A program made the translations under genes and the position numbers. The notes beneath the pieces are model-generated. The model was not told where the DNA came from. It saw only the letters and a program-made list of their open reading frames with translations, and did not search any database. A DNA stretch of 64,000 nucleotides, taken from Sorex araneus (taxonomy: Eukaryota; Chordata; Mammalia; Eulipotyphla; Soricidae). The stretch is from positions 27,803,892-27,867,891 of the forward strand of contig NC_073311.1 of the NCBI RefSeq assembly GCF_027595985.1, given 5' to 3'. Below, one piece after another: positions 34,805-45,905 of the stretch. Each line of letters begins with the position of its first letter. Within the stretch, counting starts at the first letter, position 1.

Positions 34805-36940
34805 ATAATTTGGTGAAGTTGGTATCTATTAACTCACAATGCATGATCATAATATTTTCTGTAGATTTCTCTTTGAAATGTGGCATGTTTTATTCTACAT
34901 TTATTTTCAAGTTTTAATGCATTTGAATGCAATCATTTTAAAGGTGATAGCAAGACTCCAATTAAGATATTAAGTAAAATTTTAAATGGTTAAAACTAAG
35001 AACTGGGCTAAAAAAGTATTTTAAGTGGAGAAAATGAAGCAAAATAAAACACGGAAGTTGCTACCATACTGTTCTGAAATTCATGAGACAGCAATGGCTT
35101 CATAGCAACTGGAGAAACATCTTTACCCAACCAGTCCTGTAAGAACTGTAGGATTTCTCCCGACGACAGCCTTGAAGTGTGCACTCTAGTCGTTCCGTGC
35201 TTATATCTGTGAATCTCAGATCCTCCCACTTTCCAAACTTCTCTTATTTCTCAATGCCAAAAGTTAAGTGAAAGTTGGCACTTGTCACTAGCTTTGCAAG
35301 AGAATCAGAAGTACAGTCTGCAGCCTTCTAACCCAGTAAGTACATAGAGAACTATGGATGGGTGTAAGATTTGTTATGGAACATAGTTAAATGATACACG
35401 GTTTAACATCAAGCAAATAATTTCCTAATGTGTGGCTACGTTAAATATTATAGAAACAAAAGACATACTTTCTCTATGAGACAAATAATTTCAGGTTTAT
35501 GTTATGTAACACTCAGGGAACTAGACTGAGGATAGGCAAACCTGTATGTGCTTTAAAATGATGTGAATTAAAAACTAAAATAATAAATCCTTAAATTGTG
35601 GTCCACAATGGTAATACAGAACACCAAAATCTTTTTTTTTCTATTTTCTCCCTTAGAAAATGATCAAGTGCTCTCAGACAGCCAAAGATCTGCTATCGCT
35701 ATCTTATTTTATTCCTACCAACATAAAATGTGCATCTGCAATCAAATACATCTAAATCTGAATTTGGCCTCCACTAGTTTTCCACTGGATAGTGAACTGT
35801 TTAGTCTCTTTGAACCACCGTGACTTAAAATTAATAAGATTCTTACCTGAACTGAGTGTTGGAAAATTTTCAATAAGTAAGATACATGATGTGACACATG
35901 TGATGTGACATGAAATGACTATTTCATGGTCAGTAACAGTACTTGTATTTTAAGTCACATATATTCAACGTTCAAGTGGTCATGCTTAAAATGGATACTT
36001 TCAGACAGAGTTAGGTCTACCCTTTTTCTCCTCACCCCCTCAATACTCCGACAGGAAATGGGAATACTTATTACCAGTAAGGGATAAAGCTATAGCTATT
36101 ATTAACTATTTAAAAGAAATAGTATTTATATGCCAGAAAATAATTAGAATATTCTAAACTTAGAGCATGTTTAAAATATCACAAGAGATAATCAATTATA
36201 GACATAAGATCTAGGAGTGTGGTGAAATGTTATTGTTATTAGACATAAAAACTTTTTCTTCTTTGAAATAATTCATATTCATCTGTGGAAATTATAAGAT
36301 AATATTATGTAATAGCAAGTGCTTATAATTTTTCAACAAAGGTTAAATTAATGACATTATAAGAATAAGACTTATTCTTAATAAATTTGCTATTTTTATT
36401 ATTTATTTACATTTGGTTCATGTTCAGAGACTTAATGAATTAAAGTTAGTTTTTTAATAAAATAAGTGATCATGCCACTAATAATATCGAAAGACAATTA
36501 AAAGCCTGTTATTTATGCACAGTTCTGATATTCAAAGGGCTTCCTTTCAATGGAAAAACATTATTAAATACCCTTCTTGAGTTGTTCATTCATAAAGTAT
36601 AGTGGTGATATGAGATGTGGTTAAATCTATTAGAGGGATGAGGAAATTAGTAATAAGTCTGAGAATTAGGTAGTTTTATCATCACTTTATATAGATACCA
36701 ACAACAATAATTCTTTTAAGAATTATAATATTATAATTTACTTGGTCTTTGAACGTATAAACTGACTTCCATGAACTTCCATGAATTGATACTTAACATA
36801 TAAGTATATTTAACATGATTTCGAATTTTTTTAATTTATTGAAGACTGTGAACAGTTTTAATTCACCATATTACCAATAATCTTATTACATGGAGACTGA
36901 AATGAAAAACAGACTTGCCTCATATATACCAAAGCATAAT
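34805..36940. other. Repeat-poor intergenic DNA
   Basis: More than 2 kb with no recent insertions. No coding frame or motif recognised. Confidence 0.5.
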
Positions 36941-36944
36941 TTCT

Positions 36945-37420
36945 ATAGACTGAATTATGTCTCTACCAGTTTATTTGTTGAAGCTTTAAACCCCAACTAA
37001 CTGAGGGCTTATACTTAAGTCCCTTAAATGAGGTGAAATGAGATTATAAGGTTGAAGGTCTAAACCAGTGTTTCTCAACCTAGGTCAGATATCTCTCTAT
37101 AGGTCAACTGGATATTCCAAGGGGCCACAGATAAAAATTAAGTAAATGGGGGTATGGCATGAGACTAGGTGGGCCAGTTTGTTAGGGGTAAGATAGGGGC
37201 CCTACAGAAGGAAGCAAGTTTAAGAAAGTGGCCACACTTGGGAAAAGAGTGAGAAACACTGATCTAAACAATAGGGCTGGTTTCCTGTAGAGAAGCCCTG
37301 GAGCTCATAACTCTTTCTCTGAGGACACAGTGACAGAAGAAAGCTCATGAAGATGACACAAGTTAATAAGAGAGTATTATTAGTAACAGACTTTTCTAGC
37401 ATCTCCAATATCTCCTTGTT
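36945..37420. repeat. Old interspersed repeat split by a hAT insertion
   Basis: TGTTGAAGCTTTAAACCCCA, TTAAATGAGGTGAAATGAGA, then after the hAT element AATAGGGCTGGTTTCCTGTA and GAGGACACAGTGACAGAAG. This order follows an old mammalian repeat whose name I cannot assign with confidence. Confidence 0.45.
37066..37261. mobile_element. Short non-autonomous hAT DNA transposon
   Basis: 196 bases with terminal inverted repeats CAGTGTTTCTCAACC and GTGAGAAACACTG, flanked by the 8-bp duplication GTCTAAAC (37058-37065) / ATCTAAAC (37262-37269). Eight-base duplications and CAGTG...CACTG ends define the hAT superfamily. No transposase frame. Confidence 0.88.
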
Positions 37421-37559
37421 TCAGGAGGATGGAAATGTGAGTATCTAGTGCTTATGCTCCCCAGTAGCTCTGTTTTGAGAGTTTGAACAGATTAACAAAA
37501 TAATAATATAAAACAGATAAACTTGGATTTTTTTTTCCTTTGGGGAAGAAATCATACTG

Positions 37560-37722
37560 AGGAGGTCATACTGGATTTAGATGCTTTCCATGTCTGCAGC
37601 AGAAAGTGGCTCCATCCTCAGCTCTGTGTATGGTTCCCTAATCCCTGTCAGAAGAGACTTCTGAGCACTGCCAGGTATGCTCTCCCCATCCAGCACCTAC
37701 CCCTCAAAAAAAAAAAAAAATC
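37560..37722 (+). mobile_element. SINE type A, old, with poly(A)
   Basis: Diverged body with GTATGGTTCCCTAATCCCTG and CTTCTGAGCACTGCCAGGTA, ending in a 15-base A-run that later received composite retroposon copy 3. Confidence 0.6.
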
Positions 37723-37729
37723 TGCCTTG

Positions 37730-38240
37730 CCCCATGTTGCCCTGGGAAGGGAAAGGTTTTTCTCTCTCAGACTTTCCTTTCCCCGGGGCTGTGGCCACGG
37801 CCATCTCATAAGGCCCACTAAAAAGAGGTACGAGCTTGCAATGATGCGACTTCTGGCAGAAATTTCTCTGGACTTAATTACTGAAATACCAGAAACCAAA
37901 ATCGGCCACACGACTCCATATGCTTTTCATTCTCAGCAATGGAAAACAAATTATCAACCAATGCCTTTTTGGCATGTCTGATTGTTGGGGGAAAATTCCA
38001 AATAATAATAGTGAGTTTTCTGTTGAAATATTGAATGTAATCAAAGTAAAGAGAAAGTAAAGTGAAAATCATCAGCCACACAGGCGGGGGGGAGATGTGG
38101 GATGGGAGGTATACTGGGGTTCTTGGTGGTAGAACATGTGCACCGGTGAAGGGATGGGTGTTTGATCATTGTATGACTGAGACTTAAGCCTGAAAGCTTT
38201 GTAACTTTTCACATGGTGATTCAATAAAAAATTTAAAAAA
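37730..38240 (+). mobile_element. Composite non-coding retroposon (family C), 5'-truncated copy 3
   Basis: About 510 bases matching the 3' part of the copies at 2242 and 5872, including CTCAGCAATGGAAAACAAAT, a GTTGAAATATTGAATGTAAT stretch and the CACATGGTGATTCAATAAAA end. CTGCCTTG preceded by an A-run occurs at both ends (37708-37729 and 38231-38253). The element seems to have landed in the poly(A) tail of an older SINE. Confidence 0.7.
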
Positions 38241-38544
38241 AAAAACTGCCTTGTTTTAATATTTCCTTGTGTCCAGGGAATTAGGTAGGTGAATGTCACC
38301 TGGATTTGACTGCATTGCAAGAAGCTCACAGATTTCAAGTACACATCTTCCCTTTGAGTTTATAAAAAAAATCAAATATCACAAAAGAATAAAAGGCTTG
38401 CTAAATGGTTTTCAACACAATGATAAGTAAAACCATAGAAGACATCTTTTTCTGTAGGTAAATACAAAAGCATTGAACAGGAGGGCTCTTTCTGGATGAA
38501 AGCCTTTTGAGACAGAGCCACTAGAGAAATTTAATATCTAATTA

Positions 38545-38803
38545 AATTTTTTAATTGAATCACCATGAGATAAAGTTATAAAAATTTCATGATTGAGTTT
38601 CAATCATAAAATTATCGAACACCCATCCCTCCACCAGATTACATTATCCACCACCAATGTCCCCAGTTTCTCTCCTGCCATCCCCAACACATGCTACACC
38701 CTTGCTTCTATGGCAGAAATTTCCTTCATATTCTCTCTGTCTACTTTTGGACATTATGGTTTGCAATACAGATACTGAGAGATCATCATGTTTGGTTATT
38801 GAT
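38545..38803 (-). mobile_element. L1-like LINE 3' fragment
   Basis: Reverse copy beginning TTTTTTAATTGAATCACCAT, containing CCATCCCTCCACCAGATTAC and CACCACCAATGTCCCCAG; same family as 20440-20829 and 46321-46637. Confidence 0.65.
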
Positions 38804-38941
38804 ATATTTTTTGTTGTTATCTTTGGAGGCCACACCGACTAGTGCTCAGTGCTAACTAGAGACACTCTAGAGGTGCTGAGGGATCATGCAATGCTAGAGA
38901 TATAACCCAGAACTTGGCACATGCAAGGCACATGCTCTAGC
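38804..38941 (-). mobile_element. SINE type A, old
   Basis: Reverse copy: TTGGAGGCCACACCGACTAG, AGAGGTGCTGAGGGATCATG, CACATGCAAGGCACATGCTC. Confidence 0.7.
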
Positions 38942-38956
38942 ACTTGAGTCATATAG

Positions 38957-39137
38957 CACTGTTGTCCCCATTGTTCATCGATTTGCTCAAGCAGACTCCA
39001 GTAACGTCTCCATCGTGAGGCTTGTTGTTACTGTTTTGGCATATTGAATACGCCACAGGTAGCTTGCCAGACTCTGCCGTGTGGGCAGGATACTCTTGGT
39101 AGCATGCCTAGCTCTCCAGGAGGGATGAAGAAATGAA
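38957..39137 (-). mobile_element. SINE type B lacking its tRNA head
   Basis: Reverse copy: RTE tail TTGTTCATCGATTTGCTCAA, body TGGCATATTGAATACGCCAC, truncated before the tRNA head. Perfect 15-bp target duplication ACTTGAGTCATATAG at 38942-38956 and 39138-39152. Confidence 0.93.
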
Positions 39138-39599
39138 ACTTGAGTCATATAGTCAGCTAAAAAAATTTGAATTTCTAAAATATGAAATCATGGCATGCTA
39201 GATGAATGGAAGCAAGGTAATTTTCTCCTACAGTTTTCTCTGCGTTATTGCATTCATGAAACATCCCGAGGTTACAAACTGGCTTCTGGTACTTGTATGC
39301 TGAATTGTGATGCACAGGAATCACCTGGTTTCAGTGTCCATCACTCTCTGTCCCTGTGCACCAAGGGTCACACTGGTTGTGATACTGGAGATCACAGAGC
39401 CAGAGCTGATGATCACATTTGGTATTGTGGAAAGGTGCTGGTGAGTTTAATTGTGGTCTCATACCTGCAAGGTTAACTATTCACTGAGACACATACCTGG
39501 ACCCAGACGTTTTGATGTTACTCAGAGTATCTGGGGTTCCCACTGATAGTTCTCATCTAAGCTGGTCAGCAGTGTAGTACAAAGGTGGAGGATGCAATT

Positions 39600-39745
39600 C
39601 TGATAGGACACTGCAGTGTAAAGGAGACCCAGACTACCGTGACATTTCTGAAGCCCTCCACAGCTGCACCTGGCAATGTTCTGGAGATCATGTGATGCCA
39701 GGGTCCTAAGCTTGGTCGGGGTCATGCCTGGCATGTCCCCAAACC
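39600..39745 (-). mobile_element. Probable old SINE
   Basis: Weak resemblance to a reverse type A SINE (AATGTTCTGGAGATCATGTG, GGTCGGGGTCATGCCTGGCA). Confidence 0.3.
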
Positions 39746-39783
39746 ATGATATTATCTCTTTTAAGCAAAGGAATTTTTATTGA

Positions 39784-39971
39784 GGAGCTGGAGTGATAGC
39801 ACAACAGGTAGGGCGTTTGCTTTGCACGCGGCCGACCCGGGTTCAAATCCCAGCAACCCATATGGTCCCCTGAGCACCGCCAGGGGTGATTCCTGAGTGC
39901 ATGAGCCAGGAGTGACCCCTGTGCATTGCTGGGTGTGACCCAAAAAGCAAAAAAAAACAACAAAAAAGAGT
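39784..39971 (+). mobile_element. SINE type A, young
   Basis: Near-consensus: GGAGCTGGAGTGATAGCACA head, GCACGCGGCCGACCCGGGTT, CTGAGCACCGCCAGGGGTGA, GGGTGTGACCCAAAAAGC, A-rich tail. TTTTTATTGA at 39774 and 39972 is the target duplication. Confidence 0.95.
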
Positions 39972-40370
39972 TTTTTATTGAAAGAACACTTTTTAGAAAA
40001 TTCATGGGTGAGTTGGAGAAAACATGAGCTTGTACAAAAGCTCCAATAACTTTTATAATACTGAAGATAAATGCAATATTTCTGATTGCTGACCCTACTT
40101 ACAGTGTCCCAAGTTGAAATACCTCACTAAATGAAGAAAAATGGATTATAGAAAATTATTCAGCTACCTGACAATTTTCACTCAAATATGATTGAATTAT
40201 TTGTTATATCAAGAAAAGTAATGTTTCAGTTAAAGAAATTTACTCTTGTTGTTGAAGTATAGAAAACAGAAAGAAGTGACTCTTCTGAAGCATCTCCCTA
40301 TGAGTGCTGGCCTGGCTGAGAACCTCTATCACATCTTGGCGTAATGAACTCTGCATTGACTTATAACAAA

Positions 40371-40545
40371 GTGGTAGGGAGGGCAGTGGATTCCGTGTAT
40401 TTGAATCTTAGCTCTACCACTTACTAGTAACTCAAATTCTTTCTCAGTTTCTCTATTGGTAAAACAGTGATTACAAATATATGCGTCACATTGAAATGTG
40501 AGACACTAATGGCTCAATAAGTGTTAGCTATTATTACTGTAGAGA
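40371..40545 (-). repeat. MIR element
   Basis: Clear reverse MIR: TGAATCTTAGCTCTACCACT, TCAGTTTCTCTATTGGTAAA and GGCTCAATAAGTGTTAGCTA. Confidence 0.85.
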
Positions 40546-41029
40546 TGAAGGGTTAGATTACTAGAATCTGGTGCCAGAAATCACTCTTCATTATCTTTGT
40601 TCTGCTTGCCTTTGCACCAAACAATTTCTAATTATAATGGCTTGTTTTCAATGGGGAAAAATGTCTTGGCCTAGAGTGTGAGGGCAGATATGGTGATAGT
40701 TAGAGATTACATAAATGAAAGAAAGAAACAAGCAAACAAAAACCCCCAACAAAGTCAGGATCGGAGAAGTTATGACCTTTTTATACCTGCTGGTATTTTC
40801 TTTTTATTTTTCACCACAAGATTTTTCTTTATGGCTTTATTCTCTATACTTAATACAACAGCTATACCTCTCTTATTCATTGTCTTAGTCTTGATCTTTA
40901 TTTTAGTGCTGAAAAAAGTAAGTATTCAATATGTATTCATAAATTAATTAAAAACATGAGCACATAAAAGTCAAGTGATTAATTAGATGATTTCTGCTTT
41001 TTGGTGATCCAATTTAATTGAATACCAGT

Positions 41030-41128
41030 CAGCTAGATATTATAATTGGTAGGGCACTTACCTTGCATGAGGCCTATCTGAGTTTAGAATCAGGAGTACC
41101 ACTGGGCATGGTCCATAAAACAAACTCC
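41030..41128 (+). mobile_element. SINE type A fragment, old
   Basis: GGTAGGGCACTTACCTTGCA, TGAGGCCTATCTGAGTT, CAGGAGTACCACTGGGCATG. Confidence 0.6.
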
Positions 41129-41234
41129 AATTGGAGTAGGAACTAAAGGGTGGAAAATGAGAAATTGGAAAGAATAGGAAAACAAACAGCTATTTGAGAA
41201 AGCATGGTTCACTCAGGGAGGGTCATAAGTTGCA

Positions 41235-41325
41235 ATAATTATGTATATGTGCTTATATATGTATATATGTAGATATATACATATATGTGTATATGCATAC
41301 ATATACATATATATATGTATTGTTG
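41235..41325. repeat. TA/TATG-rich simple repeat
   Basis: ATATGTGTATATGCATACAT-type purine-pyrimidine alternation over 90 bases. Confidence 0.85.
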
Positions 41326-41991
41326 ATTTTGGTCATAGTAGAATAATGAGTTCAAGCATATTATCCTGCCATAAAAACTAACAAAATATGATAAAAAATA
41401 TTTATTCCACATCTTTTCAGAATATAATTATTATTCTGAAGAAAGGGTAACTATTGGGTTTCACCGTCACCATGATTTTCTGCCTGAGCACCTCCCCAAA
41501 ATAGAGAAGTCCAGAGAATGAGTGCAAGCAAAGCAGCTGCCTGGCTTGCAAAGAACCTAATGATCCTACTTGGAAACTGCTGAGGCAGCTGTGATCTCAG
41601 GACGTAGTAGCAAAGATAAGGAACTTACTCAGAGCATAACCCTCATAAATCTGTGCTCTTTGCAAGTACTTGGCTAAATACTAAACAGTGCATAGCCAGG
41701 TTTGACTACCAGTCCAGCACAGAATAATTGCTGGGAGGGTGTGTGTCAAACAATGGTTCTGGAAGTAGCAAGCAGCTGGAAGAAATCAGGTTTCCAAACT
41801 GCTACAGTGAAGAAATCTCGAGAGGCCACGCCCTGTGAATTAGAACCACGGTTGAGAATAGTGGTCCTTCCACTGTTTAGCATCTTGTGGGAACTGTCCA
41901 AATGTTAATTTGCTGACCCCAAACTGACCTATAGATTAGAAACCCTAAGAGTGGGGGGCTTACCACTTTTCGGATCATGTTAAAGTTCACA

Positions 41992-42150
41992 AAACCAGAT
42001 ATAGCAGGTAAGGAGCCTGCCTTGCACATGGCTGACCTGGGTTCAATCTCCAAAATCCCATATGGTCCCCCAAGCCCTGCCAGGAGTGATACCTGTGTGC
42101 AGCCAGGAGTAAGCCCAGAGCACTGCTGAGTGTGGCCCCCCAAGTAAAAA
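41992..42150 (+). mobile_element. SINE type A
   Basis: GCCTTGCACATGGCTGACCT, GGGTTCAATCTCC, ATGGTCCCCCAAGCCCTGCC, CTGCTGAGTGTGGCCCCCCA. Confidence 0.85.
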
Positions 42151-42229
42151 CAATTAAACTTTTCACAAGGGCACTAGAAGATGTTATATTTTATTTATTA
42201 TTTATTTACTTATTTATGTATTTATTTAT

Positions 42230-42362
42230 TGAATTTCATTGTTCAAGGTGGCTCTGTGCTGAGGAATCACGGCTGGTGAGGCTTGGGGGACCATACGTGG
42301 AGACGTGCTGCAAATCTAACCCTAGGTAGGTATAAGGCAAGCTGGCCTCTGGGCAGCTATAT
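42230..42362 (-). mobile_element. SINE type A, old
   Basis: Reverse copy: GAGGAATCACGGCTGGTGAG, GGGGGACCATACGTGGAG, TATAAGGCAAGCTGGCC. Confidence 0.55.
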
Positions 42363-42397
42363 CGGAGGTGTCATACTCCTACTCATACCATACAACG

Positions 42398-42419
42398 TAT
42401 GTATGTATGTATGTATGTA
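42398..42419. repeat. (TATG)n short microsatellite
   Basis: Five copies of GTAT/TATG. Confidence 0.9.
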
Positions 42420-42447
42420 ATACTCATGTCATTCCATACAATGTCCT

Positions 42448-43390
42448 TGTCATTCATGATTAACTTCCAAGCAGCTTTAACCACTTGGTTTGAGTCAGCT
42501 CAAAGAATGCCCTTCACAGCAGGTGTCTCCTGCTTCACAGGGCAACGTGTCAGTATCGAGAGGAATGCTCAAGGTGCTTGGGCTGCTCACGCACCTGTGG
42601 AGCGGCCTTGACTTTGACATCGACCCCACTAACCCCCCAGCAGTTGCCAGCTCGAATGCACAGGTGCCCACTGAAAAGTATCTGTAACCATGCAGTGTGG
42701 AACTTCCTCGGCTCCATATCAGATTCTTTTTCTCACATGTATTGGTGGGACCATACTTCTGGATGTGACACAGAGAAATCCTTCTCAGCAGCTGCTGTGA
42801 CCTTGGGGTCAGATCCATATGAACATGATCGGCCCACTCTCCGGTTAGCAGAAAACCAGAACTGTATTTGCACAGCTGGCTTGTCAGGAGACCTAGGTCC
42901 TTTTCTTGGAAGAGCCTACCATAACCTAGACCTTGATTGCGTGGGTGCTTTAGGGGAGGGCGTCAAGGAAAGCAAGGGCACAGGAAGTGTTTCCCCCATG
43001 ATGTCGACTGAAACCAGCTGCCCACCGGAGGTGGTAGAGGATGAGAGAGTCAAATTGATGATTTGTAACAGTGTGAAAGAAACCTTAAGAACCCTGGGTG
43101 GCGCCTTGGTAAACTGACCAGGAGATTGAGCGTTCACTCATACAAATATCTTGAAAGACAAGTTTGAGTAGCTTAGAAGTCTCCTGTTTCTCCCTGGCTC
43201 CACTGGGACACAAGCTCTGGTCTGCAGTTGAAGCAGTGACTGCCATGAAACCTGCAGGCTCGTGTGGTCTTGATGTGACCCGGATGCCACTTTGATAGCT
43301 TTCTCTGATCAGAAAGACATGGCTCATTTCCTTCACAAAACAGATGACTTTGCCATCTCCTCTCTACAAATAAATGTAATCTTCACTGTG
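42448..43390 (+). pseudogene. Unrecognised GC-rich segment, possibly a retrocopy
   Basis: A 940-base block of codon-like, moderately GC-rich sequence in AT-rich surroundings. Open plus-strand pieces occur in two frames: 42490-42687, and 42578-43117, which ends CNSVKETLRTLGGALVN then stop. A 3'UTR-like stretch follows, with AATAAA at about 43369 roughly 20 bases before a SINE. That layout fits a frameshifted processed copy of an mRNA. I do not recognise the protein, there is no poly(A) tail or target duplication I can show, and the minus strand is also partly open. It could equally be a lncRNA exon or an unknown repeat. Confidence 0.4.
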
Positions 43391-43393
43391 AAT

Positions 43394-43636
43394 AGGGGGC
43401 TGGAGCAATAGTACAGCAGGTAGGGCATTCACATTGCACGTGGCCGACCCGGGTTCAATTCTTCCGCCCCTCTCAGAGAGCCCCGCAAGCTGCCGAGAGT
43501 ATCTCGTCCACGTGGCCGAGCCTGGCAAGCTACTCGTGGTGTATTTGATATGCCAAAAACAGTAAGAAGTCTCACAATGGAGATGTTACTGGTGCCTGCT
43601 CGAGCAAATCGATGAGCAATGGGAGGACAATGATAC
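43394..43636 (+). mobile_element. SINE type B, full length
   Basis: GGGGCTGGAGCAATAGTACA head, CCGACCCGGGTTCAATTC, ATTTGATATGCCAAAAACAG, tail GCCTGCTCGAGCAAATCGAT. Confidence 0.93.
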
Positions 43637-43641
43637 AGTGA

Positions 43642-43835
43642 ATGGGACAACAGAGATAGTGCATTTAGTAAGGGCCTTGCCTTGCATGCATGTGGCCTAT
43701 GCAGGTTATATGCCTGGCACCACCCCCACCCCCTCTCTATCGACAGCACCTCCAGGATATATCCCTGAGCACAGAGCTAGGAGGAAGTCTGGATCGCCAC
43801 AGACTGTGGCCCAAATATTTCCCCCAACCCATATC
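43642..43835 (+). mobile_element. SINE type A, old
   Basis: GACAACAGAGATAGTGCATT head, CTTGCCTTGCATGCATGTGG, ATATCCCTGAGCACAGAGCT. Confidence 0.65.
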
Positions 43836-44150
43836 ACCACTGCACACAAAATCATCTTTACTGTATGTTTCCACTCAAGCAAATTTATATAACAAATTGT
43901 CTTGCCAAGTCCTTAAGGTTGTTTTAGTCCACATGAAAGCTCTAGGTCTCACTCAACTCTGGGCTTTGAGTGGCGCTGTGTTTTTGTGTTGTGTTTAATG
44001 CTGGGTTACTGACCCAGATTAGAGCAGAAGGGGATTTCCTACTCAGGCTTCTTGTATGGTTAGGAACATGAGGGCAGAAAAGGAGTGGTGTTCAATTCAA
44101 ATATCCCCTTATAGGGGAAATAAATAAAGGTAAAAAGTTTTGCTTAACTA

Positions 44151-44216
44151 AGAAGAGAAAGAAAGAAGGAGAAAGAAAAAGAGAGAGACAGAGAGAGACA
44201 GAGACAGAGAGACAGA
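44151..44216. repeat. GA-rich simple repeat
   Basis: GAAAGAAGGA and GAGACAGAGA units leading into the GGAA tract. Confidence 0.9.
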
Positions 44217-44322
44217 GAGGAAGGAAGGAAGGAAGGAAGGAAGGAAGGAAGGAAGGAAGGAAGGAAGGAAGGAAGGAAGGAAGGAAGGAAGGAAGGAAGG
44301 AAGGAAGGAAGGAAGGAAGGAA
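44217..44322. repeat. (GGAA)n microsatellite, about 26 units
   Basis: 106 bases of pure GGAA repeats. GGAA is the core of ETS-factor sites, so a long array can act as a regulatory element; no evidence of that here. Confidence 0.98.
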
Positions 44323-45150
44323 TAAAAAATTTGGTTTAAACTTAATGTCTTATGTCTACCCTGAGGGTGATATAAAGGTTCATTTTTAAAAGACAAAAAT
44401 AAATTAAATAGGAACCATATGATAGAAAAATGTAAAATGCCAAAGTTAATTTTTTAAAAGATGAATTTTTAACATATTTAGAAAGTAAAAAATATAAATT
44501 ATTTTAAACTTCAGAGAAGAAAACAGAAAGTAAAGTTCATATAGAATTCTGAGACATTGTCTAATTTAGAATTTTTAGTAGATCTTACAGAGTTTTACAA
44601 ATTAATGTAGAAGATTGGAGATATGGGAAAACAGGGTGAGTGTGTAGAGATGACACATCAACATTTACTGAGTTCCTGATACATATATTTGAGATATGTG
44701 TATGTAAAAAAAGGTATTTTCGCATTACTCTTTGTATAGGTTAAATATTAATTTTAATTTAGAGATGATTTAAAAGGTCCAGAGAATTGATATCTGAAAT
44801 GAAAAATTTTAAAGTAATTGATATCAGATTCAAACCAAGAAATAGAAAAATGGTGGATCTCAAAACTCAGTTCAGTCCAGAGACATTTCATTTTTCTGCT
44901 CAATATTGTAAGAACAGAATTTGAACTGAATATTTATAATGAAAGAATGTGACTTTTCATACAAATAACCTTATTTTTAAAATCCTGAAAATTTTATTAT
45001 CTTCCATCTGAGATTTGTATTTCCACATGGAGGAAGATCAGGAGAAATTCAATATCAGGCTGATGGATGCCTGAAATACTAGTTAAATATATATAGCATG
45101 CCATTTGTAGTGCAAGCACTCCTATTTTATGTACATGATCATCTGACTTC

Positions 45151-45905
45151 GTGGTTTTCCCACTCTCGGCATTCCTTGTGCAGTCATGGAGGTGCTGAAC
45201 AAGTTGATTGTATTCCTCATCAATGTTGTCAATGACGGCATCTTCCCATGTTGCTGCAATAGTGCCAAAGAGCTCCCAGTTGGTGGTCATTCTGGGAGTT
45301 GTCTTCTTAGACTTAAATTTTGCAGACTTTTCTCCCCTCTCTGTGAAGTAGAATTTTGCACGAAGGAAACAGTGGTCCGATCCTGTTTGAAATTTTGGGA
45401 AAACAGCAACATGGGTCAGGCAACACTGTTGATTGAATATGATATGGTCAGTTTTGTTGTGGAACTATCCACCGGGAGACTTCCATGTCCAATGTTTAGA
45501 TTCGACCTTCTGGAACTGTGAGTTACAATGGAAGGTCTATGTCGACATGATGAACTCAGACAGCTTCTCACCCTGTTTGTCCCATTCTAGGTTATGGGTC
45601 CTGATGTGGAGTTCTTTGGGCAACCTTCTCGTTCCTATCTTGGCATTAAAATCACAGAGAGTGATCTTGTAGAAAGTGTGGTCTTCTTTATAGAACTTCT
45701 CCAGCTCCATGTAGAACTTCTCAATTTCTTCTTCATCGTAGTTGGACGTTGGTTCGTAGATGATGAAGATAGAAACTGCAGGCAATGAGCCACATCCTTC
45801 AAGCATAATCATCTGATTCAGATTGTTAGGCATTCGAATGAATCAATGCTCATGGCCAAGTTCGTGTTGACAAGGACACCAACACCACTGATGCATTTCA
45901 TCTGA
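45151..45905 (-). pseudogene. RTE retrotransposon, inverted 5' segment (endonuclease domain), dead
   Basis: Read on the minus strand, starting at the high-coordinate end, this encodes part of an RTE-clade endonuclease/reverse transcriptase. GVGVLVNTNLAMSID is followed by EPTSNYDEEEIEKFYMELEK, then CDFNAKIGTRR (usual GDFNAKIG catalytic box), then LEWDKQGEKLSEFIMST, TGSDH and finally WELFGTIAATWEDAVIDNID...AESGKTTK near 45150. This order is that of RTE proteins abundant in strongylid nematodes such as hookworms. Stops and frameshifts break it. The segment ends at KTTK, and the protein resumes with RCLSSETLEL on the plus strand at 45910: one element whose 5' part has been flipped. Confidence 0.9.

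Noticed and set aside
40678..40947. 89-codon frame with a hydrophobic C-terminal half
   Set aside because: Membrane-like stretch arises from T-rich DNA; no family resemblance, no codon bias, no splice or promoter context.
44148..44396. Frame of repeated FLPS units
   Set aside because: Translation of the GGAA microsatellite.
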